Positions 1 through 38,100 of a DNA stretch of 64,000 nucleotides are shown here, piece by piece. The position numbers and the translations under genes are program-made. Origin of the DNA: Owenia fusiformis (taxonomy: Eukaryota > Annelida > Polychaeta > Sabellida > Oweniidae); contig CAIIXF020000001.1 in the NCBI GenBank assembly GCA_903813345.2, forward strand, positions 61,397,885 to 61,461,884, given 5' to 3'. The number at the start of each line of letters is the position of its first letter. The stretch's first letter is position 1. Under the pieces are notes generated by a model. It did no database searches, was not told the origin of the DNA, and saw nothing but the letters and a program-made list of their open reading frames with translations.

Positions 1-26258
<26,258 letters not shown>

Positions 26259-26443
26259 TTTCTAGGGTTTTCTTACACCCCTTGGTGAAACTTATGATGT
26301 CCTTTTATTCTTCAGTATTTGTTGCAATTGTATAATCATAGATTTAGTAGCTCGGTGTCCAACTTACGGCATAAAATTATAAAAAATTTAAGGGTAACTC
26401 GCACGTCTTATACCTATGCCGAAAACAGAAATGAAGTCCATTG

Positions 26444-26455
26444 TGCGCATGCGCA
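26444..26455. promoter_or_regulatory. NRF1-type palindrome in the CHD promoter region
   Basis: tgcgcatgcgca lies about 190 bp upstream of the CHD start codon. This is the consensus for NRF1, an activator of housekeeping promoters in animals. A similar site at 37563-37574 lies upstream of MED30. The motif is seen; promoter activity is inferred. Confidence 0.5.
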
Positions 26456-26847
26456 CTATGCAAACTTTTGCGGGAAATTTGAAAAATAGATCATGTTCAC
26501 AACTCTGATATGTCAAAAGGCCCTCGCCCTCGTTGAGCTTCGGCTTTTGTGAAAACTAACCATAATTTCAAAAAACTTCACATTTTAATCAAAAGTGCTT
26601 GAGATTTTAAACATAATTCTTTAAAAACTTAATGCGGTAAGACTTATATCAACTCAAATTCTAATACATGTAATAGAAATCTAACAGTTCACGCTTAGGC
26701 CTAATCAAATAGAGATTACACATTTGGGCAAGTTATCATGAGTCTTTCTTACCTAATTTCTTTATTCTTGATATAAAATCAGTTTTGAGAATTCTTTTTT
26801 GGATTTCAATAAAGAAATAACCCCGGGGTAGATAGACATGTCTTGCC

Positions 26848-26957
26848 CGTAGCCAGCTTTTACCAGGAGGGGGAGCTTTTTTCCAGGGGGGGGGGAGCTT
26901 TTTCACAATTTTGGCTAAAAATCATGCTTCCGCTCCCCCAGCTCCCCCTCTGGCTAC
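26848..26957. mobile_element. Small inverted-repeat element with GGGGGAGCT motifs
   Basis: Ends gtagccagctttt and ctccccctctggctac face each other; the interior repeats gggggagcttttt twice and its complement once. It looks like a miniature inverted-repeat element; family unknown. Confidence 0.55.
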
Positions 26958-27611
26958 GTCATCAAGCTCTTTCGAATGACTGTAGAAATACAGACTACCC
27001 TGTTTTCGAACACCTCAAATCTGAACAGAAATGTCAATGCTTTTTTCCATCTCAAATATATTTGTTTATCTGACTAGACTACCATATTAAAAAACAACAC
27101 TTTTGGATGGCCGCAGTTTACTCCTGTGGCCGAAGAATAAGGTAAGCTGCAGTGGTGTTTGGATTTGATAAGTTCTAGGATGAAGAAAAGAATCCTTGTA
27201 ACATTATTTTGGATGAAGAAAAGAACTCTAGGACTGAGAAGAAATAAATAACTTGGGATTGATAAAGCTTTGGACCATTTTAGAGCAATCATTATTTGCA
27301 TTCATTGAAAGATGTCGCACATTTCTATGTAAAATGAATTAATGATCGCTCCCTCTATTATTTGAACAATCAAAATGCACAGTTCATTCAGTCCGTATAT
27401 ATTTCAATTAACAATTTTTAAAACATATTGAAACAAACGTATTTTGCAAACTTCTCATATTATTGATGCGTAAACATTGATGTCTAAAAAAAAAAAAGAT
27501 ACATTAAGAACAAATTTGACCAAGTATCAACGAATTAAAGGTACGGGATATGTGCATTTTACAAGCGTAACCAATGTAAACATTTTTTAACAATTTTGCA
27601 ATTTTAGTCTA

Positions 27612-27848
27612 CAGTTGGGGACATAAATAAATGACAGGTGGATTTGCTGAAGTGAGGATTTCCCATGTTAAAAATAAGAGAATTTACAAGAGGCCATAAA
27701 TCAGAGGATGAGATTATACAAAATGTAAAATATACAAATTTTAAGGGATATGTATCTAGACAATATTGGAAATTATGGGCTTTCAGACCACCATAATTAG
27801 GAAATGGTGATCGAAAATCGACCTGTCATTTATTTTTGTCCCCAACTG
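27612..27848. mobile_element. 237-bp MITE with TA target duplication
   Basis: Inverted ends cagttggggacataaata and the complementary ttatttttgtccccaactg, about 28 bp long including acctgtcattt, flanked by TA on both sides. This is the pattern of a Tc1/mariner-type miniature element. Confidence 0.85.
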
Positions 27849-28428
27849 TAGTAGTAGATCTAGTAGTCTAGTCTATATATTATAATAGATAGACTTATAA
27901 CAAATCTCCTAAAATTACATTCGTGAGATGTGAAACTTGACATTCAACAGGAAACTAGAACTAGTGCTGTTTTTTCATGTTTTCTCTTGTGACTGTCTCT
28001 GGTGTTTTTGTAGATTTATTTTTGTTTTTTCTTAAAATCACTAAAGTTCCTTAGCTTGTAACTTATTTACATTTAAAGTTTATTTGCGTTAGACAATAAA
28101 ATCTTTTTGATCAAGAAGGTTGTAAAAGCGTAGTTCAACCTTTTGTTGATGTCTGGTCGAGCTCTGTTACTTCCTGACATGACCCGAGCTATTTAAAGTT
28201 TGGAACATAAATAATGACTAACACTATGAAAAAGACATTCTGTCACACATATAATAAATTCCTTCCTCAGTGAATTGAGTGCTCTATTTTCTCCGACTGG
28301 AAAGTACATTAAATGAAGTGGAATTTGTGTCCATCATGACAATTAGGAACTTAAAAATTTGAAGTGATTTTCACATGTCAATCCAGACTCTTCAAATGTT
28401 GAGGTGATTTTGGAGCCTGATTACGCCG

Positions 28429-28550
28429 CAAGGAGGATTGGCTCCCAGAATGCAACGTAACAGCTTTCAAAATGCAGTTCCGCCATTCTGAAATCTGTCA
28501 CGGTTAAATAAGGTTAACTGATGTTGCATTCTGGGAGCCAATCCTCCTTG
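28429..28550. mobile_element. 122-bp MITE with 28-bp perfect inverted ends
   Basis: Left end caaggaggattggctcccag (28 bp in all, ending aatgcaac) matches the reverse complement of the right end exactly. The two ends are nearly half the element. No clear target duplication. Confidence 0.9.
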
Positions 28551-28779
28551 GATCACAACAATGACGATCCATGAAAACATTCATTCGGTTTGGTAGGAAT
28601 TTATCTATCATTTACAGGTATGAACTACTTAGAGTGAACGGGGATTATTTTTCTGCCATGTGGAGAAGTTTGAGACATAAAACTTAGAATTTAGCACATT
28701 GTGACAACTTTTGATGGTTGAGCTTTATTAAAGCTTTCCAGTGTGGGTCTCGGGGTAGTTATCAGAAATTTACACAAAA

Positions 28780-29432
28780 CGGTAGAGATTAAAAGGTGGA
28801 TTGGATCGAGTGGATTGGATTCATGTAAAAGGTGGATTGGATCGGGAATCTTCAAAATGTCGAATTTCTTATAAAAATAATTCTGTTGATCTCCCTCTTA
28901 ACAATTTCCCTCTACAGTATTACAGGTCCCTTTTGAGAAATCAGAACAAAGCAATGACAAATACATACTCCAATTAGTTCATGGACACTCTTAAGTATTT
29001 AACTGCTTTCCTTGTAAATCAACTTTTGTAAGACATAGATCTTTAGAAAAAGAAAACCTGTCATTCAAATTGATGTGTGAATGTTCACAAAGCATTTCTG
29101 GCACGTTCAGTTTGGATTGAAAACGGATGATATGGATCTTCAAACCAGTCTGCCTTATGATTTATGAAATGTCTCAAATTACACTTGGAATGAATAAGAT
29201 CGTATATCAGAAAGCGGGTACCAGGTCATCCTTCTAGCCCACCCAAGCAAAATAATATTACATCTATTATTTGACATTGTGCAAGTGAAGAGAGCACCAA
29301 TCTTCCTAGAGGGAGATCAATAGAATTTTTTTAAAGGAAAATCCATATTTTGAAGATAGCCAATCCAATCCACCTTTTACATGAATCCAATCCACTCGAT
29401 CCAATCCACCTTTTAATCTTTACCCACAAAAC
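28780..29432. repeat. Fold-back element with ATTGGAT repeats
   Basis: Left arm ttaaaaggtggattggatcg and onwards is mirrored near 29350-29425. Further inside, gttgatctccctctt is mirrored by agagggagatcaatag. Arms are about 130 bp. Confidence 0.85.
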
Positions 29433-29461
29433 TGTACCTGGGAAGTTATCAGTTAGTAAAG

Positions 29462-30770
29462 CAGTGGCGTAGGAACAATGTACGCCAAAACGCCAGTGCG
29501 TAGTGTTGAAAAGTGAGAATAAAAAAGACTTTTTAATTTTCCTATGCTCTTTAGTCATATTTTCTCATTGTTTAAATTGTAAAAGTAATCTCGAGCACAC
29601 TAGCCTAAAGAAATGTTTTGTGGATACCATATCATTATTGGTCTGTCTGGCAAATATCATTTAACAGATTGAATTCCCTTACCAACATGCTTTATTTCAT
29701 GAAAATCGAGCCACTGTTGACTGTCTTATAAATACAATTTCGCCAAATATTCGTGAATCGCGTTCTCTTCACGAATTTGAGAGGAAAACTGTTTTTTTTC
29801 AAAAACTACTTGATGAATACCTTTGACATTTTTTCTGCATTTTCCGTAATGCTTATGCTAACTATGGTTTCATATAATTATAATGATGAACCTCTTTAAA
29901 AGATGTATATTTTTTTTATTCTCCCCTACCCCAATTTTTCAATTTCACTATCGATTTATATTCCGTTGCTATGCAAAATCATTTTCTTACTAAATCACTA
30001 ATTGTTATTGGTAGTACTTTTTGAAATATGGATGTAAAGACAAAAACAACTTGAAAATGCTGATTATTCAATTACACGTTCCATTGATTTCAGTTCTAGA
30101 AAAGCGATAACCTAGTTTTTTTCATTTGAAAAATAATAGATTCTTGTTTTATAACATTTTTTGGCATCCCTTAAGTCACGTTGACCTCGATTTGACCTTT
30201 GTGGTGGGTGTGTTTATTTGTTTCATTGATCACGAATGCGTTTCTTTATATCAATTGATCAAACTAGTTTCTTTAATCTGTACGAATTGTATTGCACGGT
30301 ACACGATGGAATCCGACAATACTATATATCTTAATTCAATTATTCGAAAATGATTAAAAAATCTCTAATTGTTTTTTGGAAATTGGTCGTCTCAATCGTT
30401 CGAGACATTAGCAAAGTGAGAATGATTTGTGTCGAGATTTAAAAGATAGGCTTTCCAAGGTGATTTTAAATGATGAAAATCATTCGAACATTTTAAAGCA
30501 CATTAAAAAGGTATCGGGGATTTAAAGCTTGCATATGAAATCGAAACGCCAACCTATACGTATGACCAATCGCCCATACAACTGCATCGCTTAAGTATTT
30601 CCGTTCACATTTAGGTTGTGTATATTGCAAGCTTAAAATCTCTGTTACCATAAAATGACGTTTTACGAGCATAATATAGGCGTTTTGATATGGAATATTG
30701 ACACAATTGTTTCATATTTTTTGGCGGGACTTTTGGCGTAGTGTTGAATTTACACCTTCCTACGCCCCTG
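29462..30770. mobile_element. 1.3-kb hAT-like non-autonomous element
   Basis: Ends cagtggcgtaggaa and ttcctacgcccctg are inverted copies. The 5-bp TAAAG at 29457-29461 is repeated at 30771-30775. The CAGNGGCG ends recall hAT elements, though hAT duplications are usually 8 bp. No transposase frame is visible in the interior. Confidence 0.75.
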
Positions 30771-31461
30771 TAAAGTACATGTTTGTGTTAGCACCCCCAC
30801 TCTGTAGATCTGGATTTGAATTGCAAGTTTTGGTCTTATTTCCAAACAAAAATTCAAAACACAAGAAGTGGTTAGATATTAGTTCAAATCTTTTGGATCG
30901 CTGATATGAATTTATATTCAGTTATAGTGTCAGAACATAACAACATTTTTAAAGTCCTTGATCAACGCCGATATAGAGCTGGTACCCTAAGAGCCAATCT
31001 TCCTTCGCTGCACCTTATAGTAATGGTACCATGTTGGTGTCAGATAATATTAAAGGCACATTTCTGATGCTCTTAGTCACATTAGCATCATCTCAAAATC
31101 TCTCTTGCAGTACTCTTGATTGTAGAGCCATCTTCCCACTGTCAGGTACCTGCAATGTCAATCAATTCATTGTAACCAGTGCAAAGTTCACTTTTTCAAT
31201 CAAAACATGTCATCTACCTAGAGTCATGGAACTAGGCTATAGTGAACATTTTTTGCAAGAATATCCGCTTACTATGATACACAGATTCTACATGTACCAC
31301 ATTGTATCTCTACGATGGCACATGGCATTTGGGTTTCGAGGGTGCAACGGTCATGTATATTTCATTTTCTATTTATAACCTGTTTTGCATATTGCAGATA
31401 GCAACACACCCTACTGCCCATACTGTTTGTATTGATGGACTGTGAGTAATGGCTAATAGAT

Positions 31462-31717
31462 ATGACTGATAACAACCAAAGAATCGGATATCAAGGCCTT
31501 GAATCTTTATCAGCGTCTCCTCGATCTTTAGGGAGTCCAAATCATGATTTCCCAAGAGGGCCTCCCGGAAGTCCCAATTACCCGGATTCTCCTACTAGAC
31601 CCCCACAAAGCCCAATGCGGACACACTCTGCATCTCCACGACCACCAAGTAGTGCGAGAACAAGATCAAGACCAAAAAGCAGCCGTTACAGATTAAGAGC
31701 GGCATCTTTGGATTTAG
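31462..31717 (+). CDS. UBXN10: UBXN10-like coding exon 1
   Basis: Starts MTDNNQRIGYQGLESLSASP. An ATG at 31449 is out of frame and stops quickly, so 31462 is preferred. Ends GCATCTTTGGATTTAG before gtatgc. Confidence 0.85.
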
Positions 31718-32535
31718 GTATGCCATATAATCAAGATTAAGATTTTAAATGTAGCTCCTCCGCCAGATATACAATTCTTTGTTATGCCCTTCTGTTTTGA
31801 ACATGATACTGATACTAATTCATTATATTAATGATAATGTGTATCTCTTAGGTAATGATGTAAATGATTCTTTCCATTGTTTTTTTCAACATTTATTGCT
31901 TTTTATATTTGCCCACATTAGTCATGCAAAACACTTGAACTTAATGACATGTACTTTTAGATGCGGCATCTCAAATGCATACACCAAGTCCACCAGCAAC
32001 TCGACCAACGTCATCATTCTCCCGCCATCCAGCACTGCCCCCTATTGGCACTAAAATTGCTCCTGTTGATGATATCATTGATAAGATGAATGATATGGAT
32101 CTCAAATCTATTCAACAAGATGTTAAAAAACTACAAGCTTTGGAATCTTCCAATTACAATGCCAGTCATACCCATGATACACAAACTGAAGCCTTATCAC
32201 TATGCTCAGATAATTTAGTCACTCAGCCATGTCAGCCTGTGGAATCTCCATTAAAACAATCTTATGATCTGCCAACTGAGCCATCAGAGAATGAAGAGAG
32301 AATTTTGTTAGCTGTTAAATTATCTGATGGGAAAAGACTACAGCGTTACTTCCGTAAATCAGAAACCTTCTATTTAATTCTACAATTTGCCTCTATGGAA
32401 TGCGACAAAGATTTACTAGGCTGTAAACTGGTGGATAATGCTACCAGGACAACATTTGATGATACAAGTACTAAAATAAATGATGCAGGTCTGGCTGATA
32501 GAACAATGCTTTATATTGAAATTCCAGATGATTAA
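31462..32535 (+). CDS. UBXN10: UBX-domain protein, UBXN10-like, 276 aa
   Basis: Two coding exons, 31462-31717 (85 codons plus one base, donor GTATGC) and 31961-32535 (acceptor acttttag), joined in phase. The N-terminus is Ser/Pro-rich and disordered (SPRSLGSPNHDFPRGPPGSP). Residues 198-276 form a ubiquitin-like UBX fold starting ERILLAVKLSDGKRLQRYF and ending at the natural stop. Length and C-terminal placement agree with UBXN10 (280 aa in human), an adaptor linking p97/VCP to intraflagellar transport. The FPR loop of classic UBX domains is not evident. An upstream non-coding exon probably begins after ttgcag near 31397. A poly(A) signal aataaa lies at 33040. UBX family is secure; UBXN10 orthology is likely, not proven. 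Confidence 0.85.
31961..32535 (+). CDS. UBXN10: UBXN10-like coding exon 2 (UBX domain)
   Basis: 575 nt after the acceptor ttttag. Completes Asp, then AASQMHTPSPPATRP, the DDIIDKMNDMDLKSIQQDV helix and the whole UBX domain, ending MLYIEIPDD and TAA. Confidence 0.88.
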
Positions 32536-34219
32536 GTGGATTTTAATTAAATTTAAATGGCTAATAATTAATGTACTGTAACAATTACTCATCATATCGC
32601 ATCAAGCCCCTATAATGTCCCCCTCTCACCATTCTCTCTCATAACTCAGAGAGGGAATGCAAGAGGGACTTCAAGGGCTGGATGCAAAACTACTGGTATG
32701 ACTTTCGACAGAATGTTATTCTCCAGAGAATGTGTAAGATCAACTACACATGTTTTTTAACAGAGTTTTGAAATTGTTCCCAGAATTTTGACATTTTCTT
32801 TTAAACCTACCGTAGTATCAGATCTATCAAGGAGTATTCAATTTTAGAATATTTCTGGCTCATATCATTCTTTGTCATTTCTATTTTTTAAAAATCCTGA
32901 AAGCTTATACTGTACTTTATTTGTGTAAAATCTACTATTAAATATGGTTACCATTTTTATTATTTGGGAGAATTTAAACATCGTTCCCAATTTTTAGACA
33001 TTTGGTCGAGCCAGTTGTAAATTTTTTTAGTTTTACTCAAATAAAGTATACGCTTTGGGGATTTACAATCTCCAATATATAATAGTATCTCTCAAAAGAT
33101 CCATGATATTATGTTATCAATTGGTGAAGTTGAAGTTTTACTCATTAATCCATCTATTAGTAGAGGTCAACTGTACATGTTGCTTGTAATTTTGATCTAA
33201 TTCTCCTTTTTTAAAAGGAACCAGTCAGCGAAGTTGGAGGAATACATGCTCAATACATGCTCATTAACTATATATACTCAAGTGAGATCAGTGATTTATT
33301 GTAAACTGAAAGAGTGAAGACAAAGCTCTCTTTAAAGAAGTGAAGTCGAAAGAATGCAAAGGGTATGTATGAATGTGGAGTTCAAATTAATATGATACCA
33401 TTTTGACTTTAAGCTTTGAAAATACTGATAAAAATCAAGATTATTGCTTGTTCTATCTAGTCTATCACATCTGGTTGGTGTTTGTCTTTTTGTGACTCAA
33501 CTGTCAAGGAAATTCTCATTTTTGTCCATTCTTTACGATTATGTTTTGTTATTAGTGGGAACTTTGCTTTGAAATATATGACAGTGGTGTATGTTGCTGA
33601 GGACATGCACAATGAAATGGGCAAATATTATCATCTTTATCCGTCCATTTTGGAGAAGTTATAAATTCATGTATGAAACATTTATTGTTTATGTTTATTT
33701 TACAATTTTATTGCATGCATATTGCATAATCTGATAAAAAACAGTTTTATTTTTAAGTATTGACTGAATTACTTATTGTATGTTTTAAAGTTAACCATAA
33801 TTAATATTGTTTATAAGGTATTTTCAGAGTATTTATCAATTATAAACTGAATTATACTGCTTCTCTTTTGTGCTTAATTTATGAACTACATAAATTATTT
33901 GACTGTAAACTTGGAAAAAGTGCTATTAAATGAAAGTGCCAACTGCCAATTTATTTTTTGTGTTTGCTTAATTTCACACAACCTCATCACACAATTTCAA
34001 GATACTGACATACACAGAAAAATATACAATTAAATTCTCTAGGTTTATTATGTTATTCAAGGACCTGGAAACCACATTCATGATTTGCAGTAAGTTAACA
34101 TGTAGATTGTACAAATAGTATATTAACAAATGTGAAAATAAGCTTGTTAGTACTCAAGAACAAGCATCACACATTTTAGATACTCTCACATTTTCAACAT
34201 TTTAGCCACTTAGAGAATG
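32536..34219. other. 3' UTR and spacer downstream of the UBX gene
   Basis: AT-rich. The first 510 bp up to the aataaa at 33040 are probably 3' UTR. I see no gene in the rest. Confidence 0.5.
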
Positions 34220-34720
34220 TCAGACATTTGGCATTTTAGATAAATAGTTGAAGGTTTTCATGCGTCCAGTATATTCCCTACAACCAAGTTTCCTGTTTCA
34301 TCCACATCCAGGCACTGTTTTTTTTTCAATCCAATCATTCTTGGTCACTGCATCACTGGAACAGTCCCTGGGAGTTAATCATGTGGATACTAGTAGACTA
34401 ATTCAATCTGTAATCAAAATGTTCCCGAATTTATCACTACATGCTCCTCTTGGGTTGAATGCAATGAATGTCCCTTTGCCATTGTATGTAAACAGAAAGT
34501 GTCCATCACAATCAAATATGTTGACGCAATCAGCTGTGCGATCTGAGACAATGATGTCATAGTTTGTATTTTAAAGGGTGCTGGGAAATCTTTTCATCAT
34601 AGAGTGAAACAAACAAAAATCTGCGTCACACATTTCCAGAATCAGAAACAGTGACTATGTCACTACAAATTGGTTGTGACTTTTTACAGTTAGTTCCCAA
34701 CAGACATCCCCTCGGGAATA
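34220..34720 (-). pseudogene. Broken TRIM-NHL-type retrocopy, C-terminal NHL repeats
   Basis: Read on the minus strand from about 34561 it gives DIIVSDRTADCVNIFDCDGH, FLFTYNGKG, FNPRGACSDKFGNILITD, then a stop. Downstream frames give LDVDETGNLVVG and, after a one-base shift, EYTGRMKTFNYL and a stop near 34220. Upstream, DIVTVSDSGNV is followed by frameshifts. This is the NHL beta-propeller pattern of TRIM2/3/71-like proteins, interrupted by at least two stops and a frameshift and without introns, so a decayed retrocopy or fragment. Confidence 0.75.
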
Positions 34721-35140
34721 AAGATATTGAGCAGCCCTCGTATTATAAATCATAAACTCTGTTTTCTGTCTTAAAGTATGCCACAAGCCTTCCCTTTGGC
34801 ATGTTTGACTTGTAATAGTTCCCTACTGGTTCATTCCTGGTGTTAATTCACAGTTCCATAAGCCATAACTGCTAATTCACCTTTTTTCTTTATGTAATCA
34901 ATAGATGTTTGTTGCATAAAATAACTAGTCATTTTTTCTTATCCTGCTATTGACTGCTACTTTAAATCACTTGGAAAATATTATGAATGGTTGGTGTCTT
35001 TGGACCCTCTGAGAACATTATTTTGGCTAGTATATAAAACCCACTATATAATACCCATATTCAATCCTTTGCAGTAAATAACATCTAGGCTATATAAGGA
35101 ACCCAAGCTATCATGTCAGTTTACATAAGGAGACCTTATA
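34721..35140. other. Spacer or 3' UTR downstream of MED30
   Basis: AT-rich sequence between the NHL pseudogene and the MED30 stop codon. Probably partly MED30 3' UTR; nothing else seen. Confidence 0.4.
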
Positions 35141-35758
35141 TTATATTTTTCTCATTGCTAACATTGTATTTATTTCCCATGTTATTGTTCTCATCTGATC
35201 TATTATCTGCTTCAGTTCTCTGTTCCTTGTTGCTATCTGTTCTTTAATCTCTCTCGCCTCATCACTTGCATACTTCATAGCATCATTAACTTTAGCCCTT
35301 TCCCCAGTCACTTCCCCATTTTCTAACATAGGGATGAGATTTTCAATTTGAGTCGTGTTATACTGGCTTGTTTCTTGATTAACAGCATCGTGTACAAGAC
35401 GCAATTTCCTAAAGCTGTCCTCCATGTGTTTCATTGTCTCTTCAAGCTTTGCTTTGCGCTCTTGGTATGCATGTCCCGATGAAGCCACTCCTTGAGGGAA
35501 CTGAATCTGTTTGAGAATTTGGAAAATATCCATAGTCTTTTGTACAATTTCTTGTACAGTCTCTTGACCTATTTTACATAATGTTGCCATGTTAACCTCT
35601 TTTGCTGGTGAGCCAAATTGTTGTTGCTGTTGTTGTTGCTGCTGTTGTTGTTGCATCATGGGCAAAGAGCCAGCATGCGGAGACATTTGTGTTTGAAAGT
35701 GTGGTCGAGGTTGCATTTGTTGCTGATAAGGGGGCTGTGGGTAGCCTCCTGCTGCCAT
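35141..35758 (-). CDS. MED30: Mediator complex subunit 30
   Basis: A 205-aa single coding exon. Mediator links transcription factors to RNA polymerase II in the nucleus; MED30 is a metazoan-type head-module subunit. The N-terminus (1-50) is Pro/Gln-rich with an 11-Gln run. Then EVNMATLCKIGQETVQEIV, FRKLRLVHDAVN and a C-terminal coiled coil ending WEINTMLAMRKI match human MED30 (178 aa), the extra length being the Gln-rich start. The acceptor ttttcag lies about 8 bp upstream of the ATG, so an upstream non-coding exon is expected. The Gln tract is mixed CAA/CAG. Confidence 0.95.
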   Translation of the reverse strand: MAAGGYPQPPYQQQMQPRPHFQTQMSPHAGSLPMMQQQQQQQQQQQQFGSPAKEVNMATLCKIGQETVQEIVQKTMDIFQILKQIQFPQGVASSGHAYQERKAKLEETMKHMEDSFRKLRLVHDAVNQETSQYNTTQIENLIPMLENGEVTGERAKVNDAMKYASDEAREIKEQIATRNRELKQIIDQMRTITWEINTMLAMRKI

Positions 35759-35769
35759 GGCTGTTTCTG

Positions 35770-38100
35770 AAAATACATGTATTCACAATGAATCAATAGG
35801 TAACAACTCTATAATAATGGCACCGTTGCATTTCTCAAAATTTAATTATAATGAGATCATACAGGAACACAGGGAACAAGAAATCAGCAACTCCACTGAG
35901 TAGCAAATCCAATGTACACTATATAAATCATGAATCTGAAGTCACAATTACATGATTATTTGCATACATGTTGATAATTTAATATAAAATGAAATTCATC
36001 GTAATTATGTCAATAATGAAACTGAACATTCCCCTACAAATTATATTTTTATTGGAATGTGGTCTTGAATAATAACCCATAATGCAATACTCAAAGAGGA
36101 TACTTTGATACCTCTTTTCCTTGTTGGTCTTTTTTGTTTACTTTAAATGAGATTATTTCTTAATCATGTTTCCTGTTCTAATCATATTGAAAACTGATTT
36201 TTCTTCAAGATAGTGTCCCGCGAAATCCCTAGACTGTATCCTTCTTCTGAATAAATTCAGACTGTAAGTCACCTATTGTAAAATGTGGTGTTGTATAAAT
36301 GTAACAAATAAGTTAATGATTATCTTATATAGAACTTACAATATTATTTTTTCGTAATTTTTCCTCTTACTGAAGATATTCATGAAATATACAGACGCTT
36401 CTTGTAACGAAGGCATTGATTAGGTCAAGCCATTTTGGCAATTCCAATTCAGTCTGTTGGATACATACTCGCGAAATCCCGCTTTAGGGCACTTTGTTTA
36501 AAATATCTGTCCCTCTGTGAAGTATTTTGTGGTTACTTTTGTGTGTTAACTGTCCCCCAATTTGCGTATATATCTCTCGAATGGTCCCACAAAATCCTGC
36601 AATTTTGATAAAAAAATTTGGCAAATTTAGGTGGATGTCACGCAAAATCCTGTGAATTTAAGGCACTGGGCCTAAAAAATCTGTCCTGCAAGAATATCTT
36701 TTGGGGTTGACAATACTGGTGGTGGGGAAGGAGCTGGTCAATATCCAATAGACTGAATTTCCTGAGAATTCAGTCTATTGATCATTATGTCCCTCCTGTG
36801 GGAAAAAACAGGAAATTTCCTGCACACAATTATCAATTTTAGGAAACTTAATTTCTCAAAAATAAGCATTATAACAATTCAATTAAGTAGTAAGGTACAA
36901 TTAAATGCTATAAAAAGTAACACAGCATATTGTCAAATGGAGGTAAAGCTAGGAGAAGTAACAAATATGCAAATTAATTTTACCAATCGGCCAAACACGA
37001 TACAGATAGTGACTGTGTAAACAGAAAGTGACTGTATAAATAGATAGTGGCTGTATAAACAGAAAGTGACTGAATATATATACAGTGATTAAATATTATA
37101 ATTTTAATTTCTTCTTTTATGAGAGAGACAATCAAGACATACAATATATATAAAATAATGGAATACAAAATCTGCGCAACAAGTGTACATTGAAGCACAT
37201 GAGAGAGCACAAAGAGAATTTACAGTACACGAGACGAACTGCCGAGGAAACAGCGGCTTATGCAACACAACAACAACAAAATGTGGGCTATAGTCTGAAT
37301 ATTTTCATTCCAAATTTCAAAAAAAATTCAGACTAGATCTAGTGGATATAGTCTAGGGAAGGAGCATAGATATTTGGCAGATCATTTTGAAGTACAGTAG
37401 GATCATATCAACCCTGAGCTTCTGATCATACAACAAAAGAATCTGGCCGGGATCTATGGGAAGGAATGATTCAAATTTGAAAAATAACATGTGACCCTAT
37501 TAGTATATTGAGGGTTGCAGCAAAATTCCAAACATCAACATGCACCCTGGAGAGATGGAGAGTGCGCATGCGCGGGACAAAAACCACTTTTCAAAATCTC
37601 CGCAGATATTTATGATTTAGAGATGATATAGACTCTATTTCAACACAAATATTGTTTAAAACTACTGGTAGTAGATCGAGAACGACTTAGCTCAGGGAAA
37701 AATCGAAAGTTCAACAATCCCAGACGGAAATCAGAGGTGTTTCGACGAAACGTAAAAACGATTCCAGCCTCAAGGGCGACGCCATCTTGGAATCCCCGAT
37801 TGCTGATTGTAGAGCTTAGACAAAGATTTACAGTGCAGACTCCGTGTACCCAGGTCATTTTTGGTATATTAAAAGCAATTATGTCAGTCTAGTTGGAAAA
37901 ATTTAACACCAGAACTTCTTACCTGACTGTACCTTAGACCCAAGATCTCACTTTATTGTCCCTGTCTATCACTATATCACTTGGCCTAAGATCATTTAGG
38001 CTAGGATTAATTTCTTAATCTAAACATATCCACGTTGGTCAACAAACAAACATTTGTGAATTAAGACCAATAATATTTGATAATATTTTCTACCTACAGG
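35770..38100. other. Upstream region of MED30 with degenerate repeats
   Basis: Holds a degenerate family around 36200-36680 (cgcgaaatccc, cacgcaaaatcctg), a perfect 14-bp inverted repeat caatagactgaatt at 36739-36779, short tandem repeats at 37005-37080 (acagatagtgactgt), and an NRF1-type palindrome at 37563-37574. A minus-strand CCAAGATGG at about 37790 could start a short upstream frame in a non-coding first exon. Confidence 0.5.
37563..37574. promoter_or_regulatory. NRF1-type palindrome upstream of MED30
   Basis: tgcgcatgcgcg, a near-perfect NRF1 motif 1.8 kb upstream of the MED30 start codon. With an upstream non-coding exon likely, it could mark the promoter; inferred. Confidence 0.4.

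Larger units (their letters stand above)
26470..28428. other. Intergenic spacer with short DNA elements
   Basis: No gene seen. It contains a G-run element at about 26848-26957 with facing gtagccag and ctggctac ends, a GAACAC-type fragment near 27000, and the TA-flanked element at 27612-27848. Confidence 0.6.

Noticed and set aside
31031-31378. 115-aa plus-strand ORF upstream of the UBX gene
   Set aside because: No recognisable domain, atypical composition, and located in the probable UBX gene leader. Likely chance.
37640-37858. 72-aa minus-strand ORF upstream of MED30
   Set aside because: No family resemblance. The region more likely holds the MED30 promoter or non-coding first exon.
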